Source: Pegethrix bostrychoides GSE-TBD4-15B | Lineage (GTDB): Bacteria > Cyanobacteriota > Cyanobacteriia > Elainellales > Elainellaceae | Assembly (NCBI GenBank): GCA_019359155.1 | Contig: JAHHHV010000064.1 | Location: 1-64,000 of the forward strand | Reading direction: 5' to 3' | DNA length: 64,000 nucleotides | In this document: piece after piece, positions 45,722-55,331 of the stretch | Numbering within the stretch: the stretch's first letter is position 1 | Layout: each line of letters begins with the position of its first letter | Notes under the pieces: generated by a model | What the model was told of the DNA's origin: nothing | Seen by the model: only the letters and a program-made list of their open reading frames with translations | The model's database searches: none | Translations under genes and position numbers: made by a program

Positions 45722-46975
45722 CTATCCTGCCCAGAAGTTAAACGAAAACAGAGCGCTGAACATGGCCAGCAGCAAAATACTAATCAGAGACCAAACTCGA
45801 TCAAAGAGGGGAGAGTCACCCCAGTGACTCAAAACTAGGAACACTGACGGTACAGCCAGCAAGTATCTAGAAAAACTCCAGGCCGTACCGCAGGTGATCG
45901 AAACTAAGATCATCAGCAGACCGTAGATAGAGATGCCGGGATATCGCCTCAGCGTTAGTAAACAAGAGAAAATACCTAAAGCAATTGCTGAAAGCTCAAT
46001 GGCATAGTAGACGGCAGCCGCAGCATTATCGCCAGACAGCGACAGAAATCCAGCGTTCCAAACCGAGGCCGCAGCGCGTAAGTTAAACAGACCACAGTTA
46101 AAGAACTGCTGCTGTACAGCTTGAAACGCCTTCCCCCAAAACGAGAATCGCCAGACTAGGTGAACAAAGACGGGAAGCAACAGAGCGACCGCCTGAAGCA
46201 TCAGCTGTTGAGACAGCTCTCTCTGCCGCCGCACCGCGCCAATCCAGGCCCAGCCCAGCGGAATGATCAGCAGAATGCCAACTGCTCGCGTTAGGGTGGC
46301 TACTGTTGCCAGCAGCACTGCCCAGCCCCAATGCCGACGTAGCAATGCCAAACAGCCAAATGACAGCCCCACGTACAGCCCTTCGGTATAGACCTGCGCT
46401 AGGAAGAAGCCCGTTGGAAAACTCAGTAGGTAGGCTACTGCCCGAAATGCCTGTGCCTGCCCCTGATTTTGCTCGACCCAGCTAGCCAGCGCCAAGATGC
46501 CAGCCAAAGTTCCCAGTGCCGAAATGACTAATCCCGCCAGCGTCGCCGTCGCGATCGGTGTGAACCCCAGGATGCCCAGCGGATAGCTCAGCAGCCGCAT
46601 CAGGTAAGGGTAGACCGGGTAGAAAGCGTAGTTGAGCGCTAAGGGTTTACTGGAGAGCAGCCCAGGCTGAGGCAAACGGCGAGCCTCTGGATCATCGTAG
46701 CCATACAGCGCCAGCGACAGGTAAAACTCGGAGTCCCAGGCCACCTGTGCGTTCATGAATGGGTCTGACAGGATGGGGCGCTGAGCGTTGCCTGTGCTGG
46801 CTGCTGTCCAGAATAGTGCTGAGTCGGGTCGCTGCACCTGATAGCGGGCAGTGACGGCAGCCTGATAGCCCCAGAGGACGAGCAGCCAGACCAGCCAGAG
46901 TCCGACAATCTGGCGCGCGAAGCGATTTATGGCTGAATTTGTAGGCGGCAAGTTTCTTGTCTCAAAACAGCGCAA
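45722..46975 (-). CDS. Multi-pass mannosyltransferase-type (GT-C, PIG-V-like) membrane protein
   Basis: The 417-residue protein has about ten TM helices. It carries the GT-C-like first-loop motif AQVAWDSEFYLSLALYGY (W-D-S-x-F/W in PIG-V) and further YAFYPVYPYLMRLL and FPTGFFLAQVYTEGLYVGLSFG. PIG-V-type enzymes use polyprenyl-phosphate mannose; a glycosyltransferase of the cytoplasmic membrane is predicted. No ATG fits the start, so a TTG at 46973-46975 or 46949-46951 must be used. The convergent GNAT gene ends one base before its stop. Confidence 0.8.
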   Translation of the reverse strand: MRCFETRNLPPTNSAINRFARQIVGLWLVWLLVLWGYQAAVTARYQVQRPDSALFWTAASTGNAQRPILSDPFMNAQVAWDSEFYLSLALYGYDDPEARRLPQPGLLSSKPLALNYAFYPVYPYLMRLLSYPLGILGFTPIATATLAGLVISALGTLAGILALASWVEQNQGQAQAFRAVAYLLSFPTGFFLAQVYTEGLYVGLSFGCLALLRRHWGWAVLLATVATLTRAVGILLIIPLGWAWIGAVRRQRELSQQLMLQAVALLLPVFVHLVWRFSFWGKAFQAVQQQFFNCGLFNLRAAASVWNAGFLSLSGDNAAAAVYYAIELSAIALGIFSCLLTLRRYPGISIYGLLMILVSITCGTAWSFSRYLLAVPSVFLVLSHWGDSPLFDRVWSLISILLLAMFSALFSFNFWAG

Positions 46976-46989
46976 CTAGAACAGCGCCA

Positions 46990-48588
46990 TCAGGCTGAAT
47001 CGGCAGATGGATTGCCCCGGCTAGCTTCAGCATCGTTTTTAGCGTCAGCTTTGGCATCGGCAAGTCGGTCACTGGTGAACTGGCTGGGAATGTCTTCGGG
47101 TAGGAGTGTTGTCAGCACCTCGTCGGTGAAGTCCGAGAGAACGGCGAGTCGGTTGGCTTGACGCTCAATACTCTTTTCAAACAGATTTCGCACAATTCGA
47201 GCGTTGCCAAAGGTGCGGTCGCGGTTGTTATAAAGGCTGGTAAATACCTCTTTGAGCCGATATCGAGTGGCATCGGTGAGCTTAAAATGACTCTTAGCGC
47301 AAAATTTCTCAAAGATGGCCAGCAGCTCCTCTGGCTCGTAGTCATTAAAATAAAAGTAGCGATTGAATCGAGATTTTAGGCCAGGGTTCGATTCAATAAA
47401 CTCTGACATCTCATCAGTATATCCAGCTACGATCACGACTAGCCGATCGCGATAGTCTTCCATGCGCTTCAGCAAGATGTCAATCGCTTCCTGGCCAAAA
47501 TCACGACCCGCATCGCTAGGCACTAGCGCATAGGCTTCGTCAATGAACAGCACGCCGTCTAAGGCTGAAGTCACCAGCTCATCCACTCGCTTAGCCGTTT
47601 GGCCAATATAGCCCGCCACCATGCCAGCTCGATCGGTTTCGATTAGGTGACCTTTCTGGAGGAAACCCAGCCCTTGAAAGATGCGGCTAATCAAACGTGC
47701 AATTGTGGTTTTACCTGTGCCTGGTGGCCCGCAAAATACGGAATGCAGCGAGACTGAAGTGGTAGCCAACCCCCGATCCTGACGAATCTTTTGCACCTTC
47801 AGAAAGTTGGCCAGTGTCTTAATTTCTGCTTTAATATTGTCCATTCCCACGAGATCATTCAGCTCAGCCATCGCCTGCTCCAAAATCTGGGCTAGCTCTT
47901 CTGCGGTCTTATCGAGCGCAGCAACAGGTTCGGTAGGGGCTGGACTCGGAGCTATGGGAGCCGGAGTAGATGGACTCACAGGCGCGACGTTCGTCGATTC
48001 AGTTGGCAGGGCAATCGGCGCAACCTGAGCCAGACCGTCCTGATAGCGGCTAATTTTTGGGTAGTGATGCAGCAGTTGCCAAACTTGAGAGAGTGCTTCC
48101 ATCTCCTGCATCGTAATAGCTCCATCTGACTTAACAACCGACTGTGCAAATTTGTAGATGGCGTTCACAGATGGGTTCAGGTAGCTGGAAGATTTCTCTT
48201 GATCATACTGGTTCAGCACTGCTGGGAGCCAAAGCTGCTCAAGCTGGCTGGCATCTCCTTGCTGCCCTTTTGTGATATCCAGCAAGATCTGGAGCGATAT
48301 TTTCTGATACTTCAGCCGATCTGCATCCGAAAAGTCCCAGGCGTTGAAGGCGGCATTTAGCATTGCGCTGTCCTGCTTGATCAGGGCGTAGAGGCTAAGG
48401 TAGGCCAACAGCTCATTGGCTGAAATCTCGCCGTTGCTGCGTCCGCAAATTCTGACGATCTTGGCCAAGTCAGTCAAAATCAAATCGCCAAACTTTGGCT
48501 CGACCGCCAGCAGTGGCTTGAGCGTCTGATAGAGCCTCTCGGCTTCTTGACGCACCATTCTCGCATTGACAAGCTGCGTAAAATTCAC
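46990..48588 (-). CDS. TerB-like domain fused to CbbX/SpoVK-type AAA ATPase
   Basis: A GTG at 48586-48588 is chosen because TAGGAG lies eight bases upstream; the frame extends to a TTG at 48630. The 532-residue protein has a helical N-terminal half with two TerB-like repeats (about 15-95 and 100-170: ...KSDGAITMQEMEALSQVW). A Pro/Ala/Ser linker follows, then an AAA domain with Walker A GPPGTGKT, Walker B VLFIDEAYAL, and sensor/arginine segments FNRYFYF and NARIVRNLFE. The AAA part is of the CbbX/SpoVK type, which can remodel RuBisCO or spore proteins; here the TerB domain suggests a stress or membrane role. It lies 101 bases below the toxin-antitoxin genes. Confidence 0.88.
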   Translation of the reverse strand: MNFTQLVNARMVRQEAERLYQTLKPLLAVEPKFGDLILTDLAKIVRICGRSNGEISANELLAYLSLYALIKQDSAMLNAAFNAWDFSDADRLKYQKISLQILLDITKGQQGDASQLEQLWLPAVLNQYDQEKSSSYLNPSVNAIYKFAQSVVKSDGAITMQEMEALSQVWQLLHHYPKISRYQDGLAQVAPIALPTESTNVAPVSPSTPAPIAPSPAPTEPVAALDKTAEELAQILEQAMAELNDLVGMDNIKAEIKTLANFLKVQKIRQDRGLATTSVSLHSVFCGPPGTGKTTIARLISRIFQGLGFLQKGHLIETDRAGMVAGYIGQTAKRVDELVTSALDGVLFIDEAYALVPSDAGRDFGQEAIDILLKRMEDYRDRLVVIVAGYTDEMSEFIESNPGLKSRFNRYFYFNDYEPEELLAIFEKFCAKSHFKLTDATRYRLKEVFTSLYNNRDRTFGNARIVRNLFEKSIERQANRLAVLSDFTDEVLTTLLPEDIPSQFTSDRLADAKADAKNDAEASRGNPSADSA

Positions 48589-48689
48589 AAGGCTGACTCC
48601 TAGAGCATGGGTCGCGAGCATCAGTCGCAATTGGAGTTTAGCAAGATTTTAATCACCCCGCCCAAGAATCCGATATCCAGGAATTGGGT

Positions 48690-49106
48690 CTAGACAGTTT
48701 GCCAGAGCTGTCGCCAATTCTCAGTTTGTAGGCCAGGAACTCGATTAAATTCTCGTTGATTTGCTGTAATCATCAGAAGGCTGTGTTGCAGTGCAGTAGC
48801 CGCAATCAGGACATCGTAAGCACCAATTGGCTGTCCTTGAGATTTGAGGGCAGCACGAATTTGAGCCGCTTGCTCTGCTTCTACAATGCTGAGAGGGAGA
48901 ATCGTTACAGAAGATAGAAAGCTAGAGATCACTGGTTCAACTTTCTGAGCACGTTGCAAATTGAGTGCCAATCCATAGCGTAATTCCATAACCGTAATTG
49001 CTGAAACGGCAATATCAACAGGTGGAGTTTGCTTGAGTCTGACTTGGGTGCCAGCTTCACCCTTAACGAAGTCGCTGATAACGCAAGTGTCGAGTAGATA
49101 TCGCAT
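48690..49106 (-). CDS. PIN-domain toxin (VapC-like)
   Basis: The 138-residue protein starts MRYLLDTCVISDFVKG with the first PIN acidic residue, followed by VSAITVMELRYGLAL (second acidic) and PIGAYDVLIAATAL (third). It ends with ITANQREFNRVPGLQTENW, as in VapC toxins, which cleave RNA, often initiator tRNA. The start overlaps the antitoxin stop by one base (TGATG), the classic toxin-antitoxin arrangement. Confidence 0.92.
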   Translation of the reverse strand: MRYLLDTCVISDFVKGEAGTQVRLKQTPPVDIAVSAITVMELRYGLALNLQRAQKVEPVISSFLSSVTILPLSIVEAEQAAQIRAALKSQGQPIGAYDVLIAATALQHSLLMITANQREFNRVPGLQTENWRQLWQTV

Positions 49107-49348
49107 CAGAATAGCTCTGGATCAGGGGGTGGAAGGAGTTCGTCACGGGAGGACTCGAACGGAAGGAAATCAGGGGTTCCTTCATAGGACAAGATAATCT
49201 CCGACCACTGGGAGATGGGACTAGGTAGCGTTTGAATCGTCCGGCGTAAGGCTTGTAGAATCAGTGTCTGAAGCGGAACATTAGATTGTGCTGCTTGACG
49301 CATCAAGTCTTGTTCAAGATCTGGCGGTAGGTTGATTGTAATTTGCAC
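49106..49348 (-). CDS. Ribbon-helix-helix-like antitoxin (VapB-type)
   Basis: The 80-residue product has a short beta strand and helices (MQITINLPPDLEQDLMRQ, then SNVPLQTLILQALRRTIQ) that match a DNA-binding N-terminus, and an acidic, Pro-rich C-terminal tail (SSRDELLPPPDPELF) for binding the PIN toxin. Start is GTG at 49346-49348 with AGGAAAA upstream. It precedes the toxin and probably represses the pair. It is 22 bases below the NACHT gene stop and may be cotranscribed. Confidence 0.85.
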   Translation of the reverse strand: MQITINLPPDLEQDLMRQAAQSNVPLQTLILQALRRTIQTLPSPISQWSEIILSYEGTPDFLPFESSRDELLPPPDPELF

Positions 49349-49370
49349 AGTATATTTTCCTCGCGTTTAA

Positions 49371-52300
49371 CTACTTACTCTTCGGCATAGGTTGCTGCTC
49401 AACTGTAGGAGGAAAAATATGGTCGAACCACTGCTTAAACTCTTCGTTAAATACGCCGCTTACAGTCATTGATAGTGGTATGGCAATTACTGCCACGAAA
49501 ATCCCAATCACAGTGAGCCAGTTTCCCCAATTAATTCCTTGCTTGGCATCGGAACCAGGAATAATCACTTGGCTATTAGTTACTCCACTTGTACCAATAG
49601 GGGCATTAATGGGTGAATTTGGCGAATTTGAAACGGTGATATTATTTTCGATTTTTGGTTCATCTTCCATTTTCTTTGTTCTCTGATCTACTACATCAAT
49701 TTGATTGGACAAGTCTAAGTTTGAAGGTTCTCGGCTAATCACAAGCTGAAGAAACTCTTCTGGTGTCAAAGGTTGCCAACTTTTACGCCGCAGATTCGCT
49801 TGAGCATCAATCAACGCTTTTCCAAGCCAAGTAATATCTGGCAGTTTTTGAATGAGACGTTGAATTTCAGCACATGCTAGGGGTGTTCCTCGTTCCTTTA
49901 ACTGTGACAAAATACTGTCTCTCAGCCTTGAGATACCGTCCCTAGCTGTCACAGAATAAGCCATCACCTCATTGCTATGATCAAGATCTTCTTCATAAGG
50001 ATATTGATGCACTAGCCAGACATATAAGTCAGCCAACTGCGCTTCTGTCAGATTTAGTTGAATTCCGTGCGAATAACGTTGAGCAGCTAATTCGAGAACT
50101 TCACGTCCAAATGATGAATCTTGCTGAATCAATGACCAAATAAACGACCAACTAGATGGATCTGAATTCTCAACTAGCACTCTAGAAGCAATCAGAACCT
50201 TCTCACGTTCATCCTCAGCTGATGGCAATGGAAAAGAAATTAGGGACTTCGCAAAATCTTTAGCTTCAGTTAATCCTTGGTTTAGAAGCTCTTCGAGTAG
50301 CTGCCCGACACATTTTGGTTTCAGTGCATAATCTTTAGACTTTTCTAACAGAGCCAACTTCAAGCGCTCATCCCAACACTTCTCAAAGCGATTAACTACA
50401 GATATATAGTCAGACTCCTGGTTCTCTTTATCAATGAGCGTTATCAGTATATTAATGGATGCTTGAGGAGCATTCAGATAAGCGCATTTGACTATTTCTA
50501 GATAAGAGTCTTCGTATTGATTACTACGAGGGACAGCAATAATAACAGGTGCCCATTTTTTCCATATTTCAGATGAGAGGGTGTCTAAGAAATCCTTGCT
50601 TTCTTTCACAAGTAGCTGTAAAGCTCTACAACCCGCTAGTGCTGGTCGATCGAAAGTATTTGTCCCTATCCATTCATAATCTATCTCATTCTGCTTCTGA
50701 ATATAACTTTTAGCACCTTCAATAATTCTCTTTTGAGTAGCCTCTTCTGCCTCTTGCCATCCAGGAAGCTGAGTTAGATCTAATTCAAACTCACTGCCAT
50801 AGTGTGTACTATCAGGCTTGAGAGTCATTTCTATATTAAGCTGCCACCAAGCAGATAAATCTCCAGATTCTAATTTCTCTAAAAGTCGGAGGACTCGTTC
50901 CTTGGGGAGTGGATCTAGCAAAGGAGAATTTTGCCTGCGTTCTCGCATTTCTTGCATTCTAAGGTGATCAGCTCTCAGATTGTCAGCTTGAGTTGAACCC
51001 AGCTCGATTGGTACAAAGTAAGATGCAAAAACTTCCTGTAGAATATCATTAGTTTGAGTAACTAAAACAATTGCATCTATTTGCTGTGCATCTTGATAGT
51101 TAAAGCTCCGTTGGAGAAGTTGAGACCAAATCCTTTCTGCCCTCTCATGATTGAAATTTTTGAGTTTTTCAAGCATCCAAAAAACATCTTCTGAAATTAT
51201 AATATTTTCGATTAGGGGGCTTAAAAGAAAATATGGATCTTCTTTTGTTTCTGAAATAATTAAAACTGCTTGCTCGATTAGTGTATGTCGTTTTTTGCTA
51301 TCTTTCAAAAGCGATGATTCAAATTGTTGTTGTAGCTTGCCATCATCAGTAATGATTCTCTGATGCGCTTTCCACTGTACTAAGGCCGTCTTAGTAAAAC
51401 TTTCTGCTACTCCAGGAAGGTCAAGATTTTCCCATACCTTCAAGAGAATGGCATTCCCAAGCTTTTCAAAGGGATGTCCAAAACACCTAATACCTTGATT
51501 TCCAAGCCAGTTAAGGACAACTACTAAATCATCTAGCTGAAGTCTTGGTACTAACTCAATGTCGATAAATATCTGGTACGATCCAAGGAAATTTCTCTTT
51601 TTTGGTCGGGTAAGAACACTGAATAACTCCTCTGCTGTGAGAGACTCTGACCAGAGCGCCCGTAATGCGTAACCTTTTAGCCGATCGTCCTCATCTTCTT
51701 GTAGTTGTTCAATGGCTAAGGGCTTAAGCTTTAATCTTATATCTGCATCACCAATTGAACAAATAGCCTTAGCTGCGCTCGCTCTCAAGTAAATTGATTG
51801 TGATGAGTCAAGCGAAAGATTTGCTAGTTCTTCCTGAAGCCCAGAGACTTCGCAAACTTCGGCAATGTCAATCGCTCTATTTCTTGCGTCAATCTGTTTG
51901 GTAGAATCCTGAATATATGGACGTAATTGAGCAGCTAAACCTGGATGCTTCAACTTTCCATAATTTCGGTATTGGTTTCCTTCATGGTCATACAACTCTT
52001 CCTGTTCATATTGCATCAATAAGCTGGTTACGATCGCTTCTCGAAGATTAGATTCTGTAGAAATATCACTGCGTAATAACACATCTGGATCAGTCTTTAT
52101 GATATCTTGAAGCACATCCATCCTCATGCTAGCTAGCCATGCAGCAGTTTCATGAAGCTGAGGAATAAGCTTATGCTCTGAATCTTCAGACGAAAATAGT
52201 AATGTTCTTAATGTAGCAAGCGGTATTTCATGTTGTGTTAAATACCAGGCTGCTAAAAACTCAGCATAAGTCTGGTGTGCCCACCCCATTTGGTGCAACC

Positions 52301-53348
52301 CACGAGACGAGAACAAACCGGTGTCTAAAATTTCCTCAATGACTGCTCTGGTAATCTCAAATTCTCTTCCGCTAGCAGTTTCATAACCGTGACACATTTT
52401 TTGAAGAGGTACATCGTCAGCAGGTATCTCCCCTTGATTAACTCCAGCCCATACAGCAAAGCGGTTGGAAAGGATTGTGATAGCCGCAATTCGAGCAGCA
52501 ACAATTAGACGTTGATCAATATCAAGATTACCTCTTCGGTTTGAACCCCGACGGCTTTCATTATTTTCCTCACAGAGAAGCTTGCACCCCTGAAGGTAGA
52601 GTTCATTCTGATTAGGAGGGAATTGGCCACCGTGACGGCGGTAAATATTCAGCAGAAATCCCAGAGTGACTGGCTTTATCGCTAGCGATACAATATTTTT
52701 CTGCCCAACTTCCCTTAGAAAATCATCAGGAGAAAATCCCTCAGCTTCTGCGGCTACGATAACGTCAACAAGCCGAAGCGGAGCTAGCTCGTATACTCCT
52801 AAAGAACTTTCACCCCAAATTTCCTTCAACCCTTCTTCAAGAACTGGTGGCCATACAGCCGTTCGACAAGCAATACGTAAACATAGACGGTGAATCACAT
52901 CCCGGTGACGTTTAAATTCATCAACTAAGAGTGTTGCTAAGGTATCTACTCGTAGCAAGCATTCATCGAAACTATCCAGGAAAATATATAATTTGTGGGT
53001 GCCTGTCTGCCACGCTTTAAATTCTGAGCTGTCGAATAGGCTGCGAACTAATCTGTCCTCACTCCCATACGAGCGAAGATCTATGAAAAGCGCTCGATCA
53101 CCTTGTTCTTGAATTTTATTAACAATTTCACTTCGCTCTACCTCTAGAGCTTGGGTTTTGCCAATTCCCGGTTCACCTAAAAGCGCTAAGCATGATAGGT
53201 GAGAGATGGTCTCAAAAGTTACTAAATCTGGGTTATATGCCTTGCCCCATTCTCCATCTGGATCGCACAGGTAGCCTCGATCAGCTAGGTTAATGCTGCC
53301 TGTGCGAGGACACCAAAATCGTTTCCAGCCATATACTTGCTTCGCCAT
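49371..53348 (-). CDS. NACHT/STAND-type NTPase with helical repeats and C-terminal membrane helix
   Basis: From the ATG at 53346-53348 this is a 1325-residue protein. A short N-terminal region (residues 1-50, YGWKRFWCPRTG...YNPDLVTFE) precedes the NTPase. Walker A is LLGEPGIGKT (residues 56-65). Walker B is LYIFLDSFDE (119-129 region), with the paired acidic residues of NACHT proteins. A winged-helix-like module then leads into about 800 residues of HEAT-like helical repeats (for example SIYLRASAAKAICSIGDADIRL). The end has a Asn/Ser-rich segment (residues about 1240-1265), one TM helix (LTVIGIFVAVIAIPLSMTV) and a short tail. STAND NTPases of this kind sense ligands and often guard against phage. 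The gene is visibly AT-richer than its flanks, suggesting transfer. Effector and trigger are unknown. Confidence 0.82.
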   Translation of the reverse strand: MAKQVYGWKRFWCPRTGSINLADRGYLCDPDGEWGKAYNPDLVTFETISHLSCLALLGEPGIGKTQALEVERSEIVNKIQEQGDRALFIDLRSYGSEDRLVRSLFDSSEFKAWQTGTHKLYIFLDSFDECLLRVDTLATLLVDEFKRHRDVIHRLCLRIACRTAVWPPVLEEGLKEIWGESSLGVYELAPLRLVDVIVAAEAEGFSPDDFLREVGQKNIVSLAIKPVTLGFLLNIYRRHGGQFPPNQNELYLQGCKLLCEENNESRRGSNRRGNLDIDQRLIVAARIAAITILSNRFAVWAGVNQGEIPADDVPLQKMCHGYETASGREFEITRAVIEEILDTGLFSSRGLHQMGWAHQTYAEFLAAWYLTQHEIPLATLRTLLFSSEDSEHKLIPQLHETAAWLASMRMDVLQDIIKTDPDVLLRSDISTESNLREAIVTSLLMQYEQEELYDHEGNQYRNYGKLKHPGLAAQLRPYIQDSTKQIDARNRAIDIAEVCEVSGLQEELANLSLDSSQSIYLRASAAKAICSIGDADIRLKLKPLAIEQLQEDEDDRLKGYALRALWSESLTAEELFSVLTRPKKRNFLGSYQIFIDIELVPRLQLDDLVVVLNWLGNQGIRCFGHPFEKLGNAILLKVWENLDLPGVAESFTKTALVQWKAHQRIITDDGKLQQQFESSLLKDSKKRHTLIEQAVLIISETKEDPYFLLSPLIENIIISEDVFWMLEKLKNFNHERAERIWSQLLQRSFNYQDAQQIDAIVLVTQTNDILQEVFASYFVPIELGSTQADNLRADHLRMQEMRERRQNSPLLDPLPKERVLRLLEKLESGDLSAWWQLNIEMTLKPDSTHYGSEFELDLTQLPGWQEAEEATQKRIIEGAKSYIQKQNEIDYEWIGTNTFDRPALAGCRALQLLVKESKDFLDTLSSEIWKKWAPVIIAVPRSNQYEDSYLEIVKCAYLNAPQASINILITLIDKENQESDYISVVNRFEKCWDERLKLALLEKSKDYALKPKCVGQLLEELLNQGLTEAKDFAKSLISFPLPSAEDEREKVLIASRVLVENSDPSSWSFIWSLIQQDSSFGREVLELAAQRYSHGIQLNLTEAQLADLYVWLVHQYPYEEDLDHSNEVMAYSVTARDGISRLRDSILSQLKERGTPLACAEIQRLIQKLPDITWLGKALIDAQANLRRKSWQPLTPEEFLQLVISREPSNLDLSNQIDVVDQRTKKMEDEPKIENNITVSNSPNSPINAPIGTSGVTNSQVIIPGSDAKQGINWGNWLTVIGIFVAVIAIPLSMTVSGVFNEEFKQWFDHIFPPTVEQQPMPKSK

Positions 53349-53715
53349 GTTGAACCGCAATGAGGGCAAAACTCTTTTTCAAGGATAGCCTCATTCAAAA
53401 GTCTTTGTGTCTTGTCCTCTAGCTCAAGTAATAGCTTGACCGAATTGATCTTATCGGATTTTGAATTTCAACAAATGGCCCTTCAAGTTGTAGAGCCAAC
53501 TGGTATCTTGAACAGACCAAAAATCCACTGGTTAACCAGTCTCTGCCCGTCTAGCCAGAGTTGGCACAACTTAGCTAGGAATGTGGAAATTGGAGGTGAA
53601 GTAACCAGCTAGAATTGCATTCAACGCAGCTAGACAGGCCCAAGGTTTTCGGCAAGCATATAGACTTGCCACTTGCTGTATTTTCCTTCATTTTGACAAA
53701 CTGCTCGCCAAAAGC
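53349..53715. other. Gap upstream of the NACHT gene
   Basis: No supported gene; a plus-strand 66-codon frame (53412-53612) has no family features. The NACHT promoter should be here. No attachment site or inverted repeat is evident. Confidence 0.3.
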
Positions 53716-55107
53716 CTAATTCCCTGCAATGCCCTCAGCTCTGGCAGCATGTTGAACGGCAGCGGATACAGTTGGAGCAACACGTTCATCAAATACTGAG
53801 GGAATGATATATTCTTTGTGCAAATCAGCAGGCTTAATCAACGAAGCAATCGCCTCAGCTGCCTCCAGAAACATGCCAATGCTCATCGTTTTAGCCCGAC
53901 AGTCTAACGCGCCTCGGAAGATGCCAGGGAAGGCCAGCACATTGTTGATTTGGTTCGGATAATCGCTGCGTCCGGTCGCCATCACCGCCACATCTTCAGA
54001 GACTAGTTCTGGCTGGATCTCTGGAATCGGGTTAGCCATTGCAAAGACAATCGGATCAGCTGCCATTGACTTGACCATTCCGGGCGTGACCACTCCCGGC
54101 GCACTCACGCCCATGAACACATCCGCGCCCACCATCGCATCTGCCAGCGAACCCGACTGCACCACCGCAAACTCGCGCTTCTGGTCGTTCAGGTCACTGC
54201 GGCTGCTAGACAAAATGCCGCGTGAGTCGCACATCACAATCTGCTCAACGCCCGCCTTGCGAAACAGCCGCGCCATCGAAACGCCCGCTGCCCCCGCGCC
54301 GTTGATCACCAGCTTGATCTGCTCTTTGGATTTCTTCACCAGCTTTAGCGCGTTCATCAGCGCCGCCAGTGAGACAATCGCCGTGCCGTGCTGGTCGTCG
54401 TGAAAAATCGGGATATCTAGCTCCTGCTGAAGTCTTGCCTCAATTTCAAAGCAACGCGGGGCGCTAATATCTTCCAAGTTGATTCCGCCAAACACAGGCG
54501 AGATATTTTTGACGGTGGCAATAATTTCGTCAGTCTCCTGCGTCGCCAGACAGATCGGGAAAGCGTCAATCCCGGCAAACTCCTTGAACAGCATCGCCTT
54601 GCCTTCCATCACCGGCAGCGCGCCCATCGGCCCTAGATTGCCCAGCCCCAGTACTGCGCTGCCGTCAGTGACAATCGCCACCATGTTGCTTTTAACCGTC
54701 AGCTCATACACCTGCTCCGGGTCGTTGGCAATCGCCGTGCAGATCCGCCCGACTCCTGGCGTATAGGCCATCGCCAGCTGATCCTGGCTCTTTAATGGCA
54801 GCTTGCTCTGGACGCTGATTTTGCCGCCCCGGTGCAGGCTAAAGGTGCGATCATAGACGTTGATCACCTGGATTTGATCCAGCGCTCGCACGGCAGTCAC
54901 AATTGCATCGGCATGGTCAGCGCTCGAAGCGTTGATCGTAATGTCGCGGGTCATCTGCTTGCGCGTCTGCTCAATAACATCAATCTGGCCAAAGCTGCCT
55001 CCGGCTGCCCCAATCGCCTGCGTCACTGCTGCCAGCATCCCCGCCTGATTGGGCAACTGAATCCGCAGTGTCAGGCTAAAACTGGGGTTGGGGGTGAGAT
55101 TGACCAT
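53716..55107 (-). CDS. ACT-domain malic enzyme (NAD(P)-dependent)
   Basis: The ATG at 55105-55107 gives 463 residues (MVNLTPNPSFSLTLRIQLPNQAGM...). Residues about 10-90 are an ACT domain (MLAAVTQAIGAAGGSFGQIDVI), absent from most malic enzymes, suggesting amino-acid or other allosteric control. Then come the malic enzyme motifs AYTPGVGRICTAIA, GDLG-equivalent LGNLGPMGALPVMEGKA, PIFHDDQHGTAI, the cofactor motif NGAGAAGVSMARL and the metal region of DSRGILSSSRSDLN. It converts malate to pyruvate and CO2. The longer frame to 55233 looks non-coding before this start. Confidence 0.92.
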   Translation of the reverse strand: MVNLTPNPSFSLTLRIQLPNQAGMLAAVTQAIGAAGGSFGQIDVIEQTRKQMTRDITINASSADHADAIVTAVRALDQIQVINVYDRTFSLHRGGKISVQSKLPLKSQDQLAMAYTPGVGRICTAIANDPEQVYELTVKSNMVAIVTDGSAVLGLGNLGPMGALPVMEGKAMLFKEFAGIDAFPICLATQETDEIIATVKNISPVFGGINLEDISAPRCFEIEARLQQELDIPIFHDDQHGTAIVSLAALMNALKLVKKSKEQIKLVINGAGAAGVSMARLFRKAGVEQIVMCDSRGILSSSRSDLNDQKREFAVVQSGSLADAMVGADVFMGVSAPGVVTPGMVKSMAADPIVFAMANPIPEIQPELVSEDVAVMATGRSDYPNQINNVLAFPGIFRGALDCRAKTMSIGMFLEAAEAIASLIKPADLHKEYIIPSVFDERVAPTVSAAVQHAARAEGIAGN

Positions 55108-55331
55108 ATTAATTTGCTGCCTTGCTTTGACTGAATCGTTAGACGGGTAACGCAATTGTAGCGATGAGCCTTGCCTAGTATAAAAGAGGCTCTGCTCACT
55201 GGCTGTGTTGAGACGCACATTTGTAAGACGCACATTTGTAAAAGGCGTAAAAACAAAAAGCGTAAAATCCGTAGTTAGCGGTGAGAGCAGCAGGGGTAAG
55301 GTAGTGAAAGCAGGTCTCTCACGTTTGCGCC

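Noticed and set aside
53412-53612. 66-codon plus-strand frame before the NACHT gene
   Set aside because: Composition looks random and there is no Shine-Dalgarno. It may be chance.
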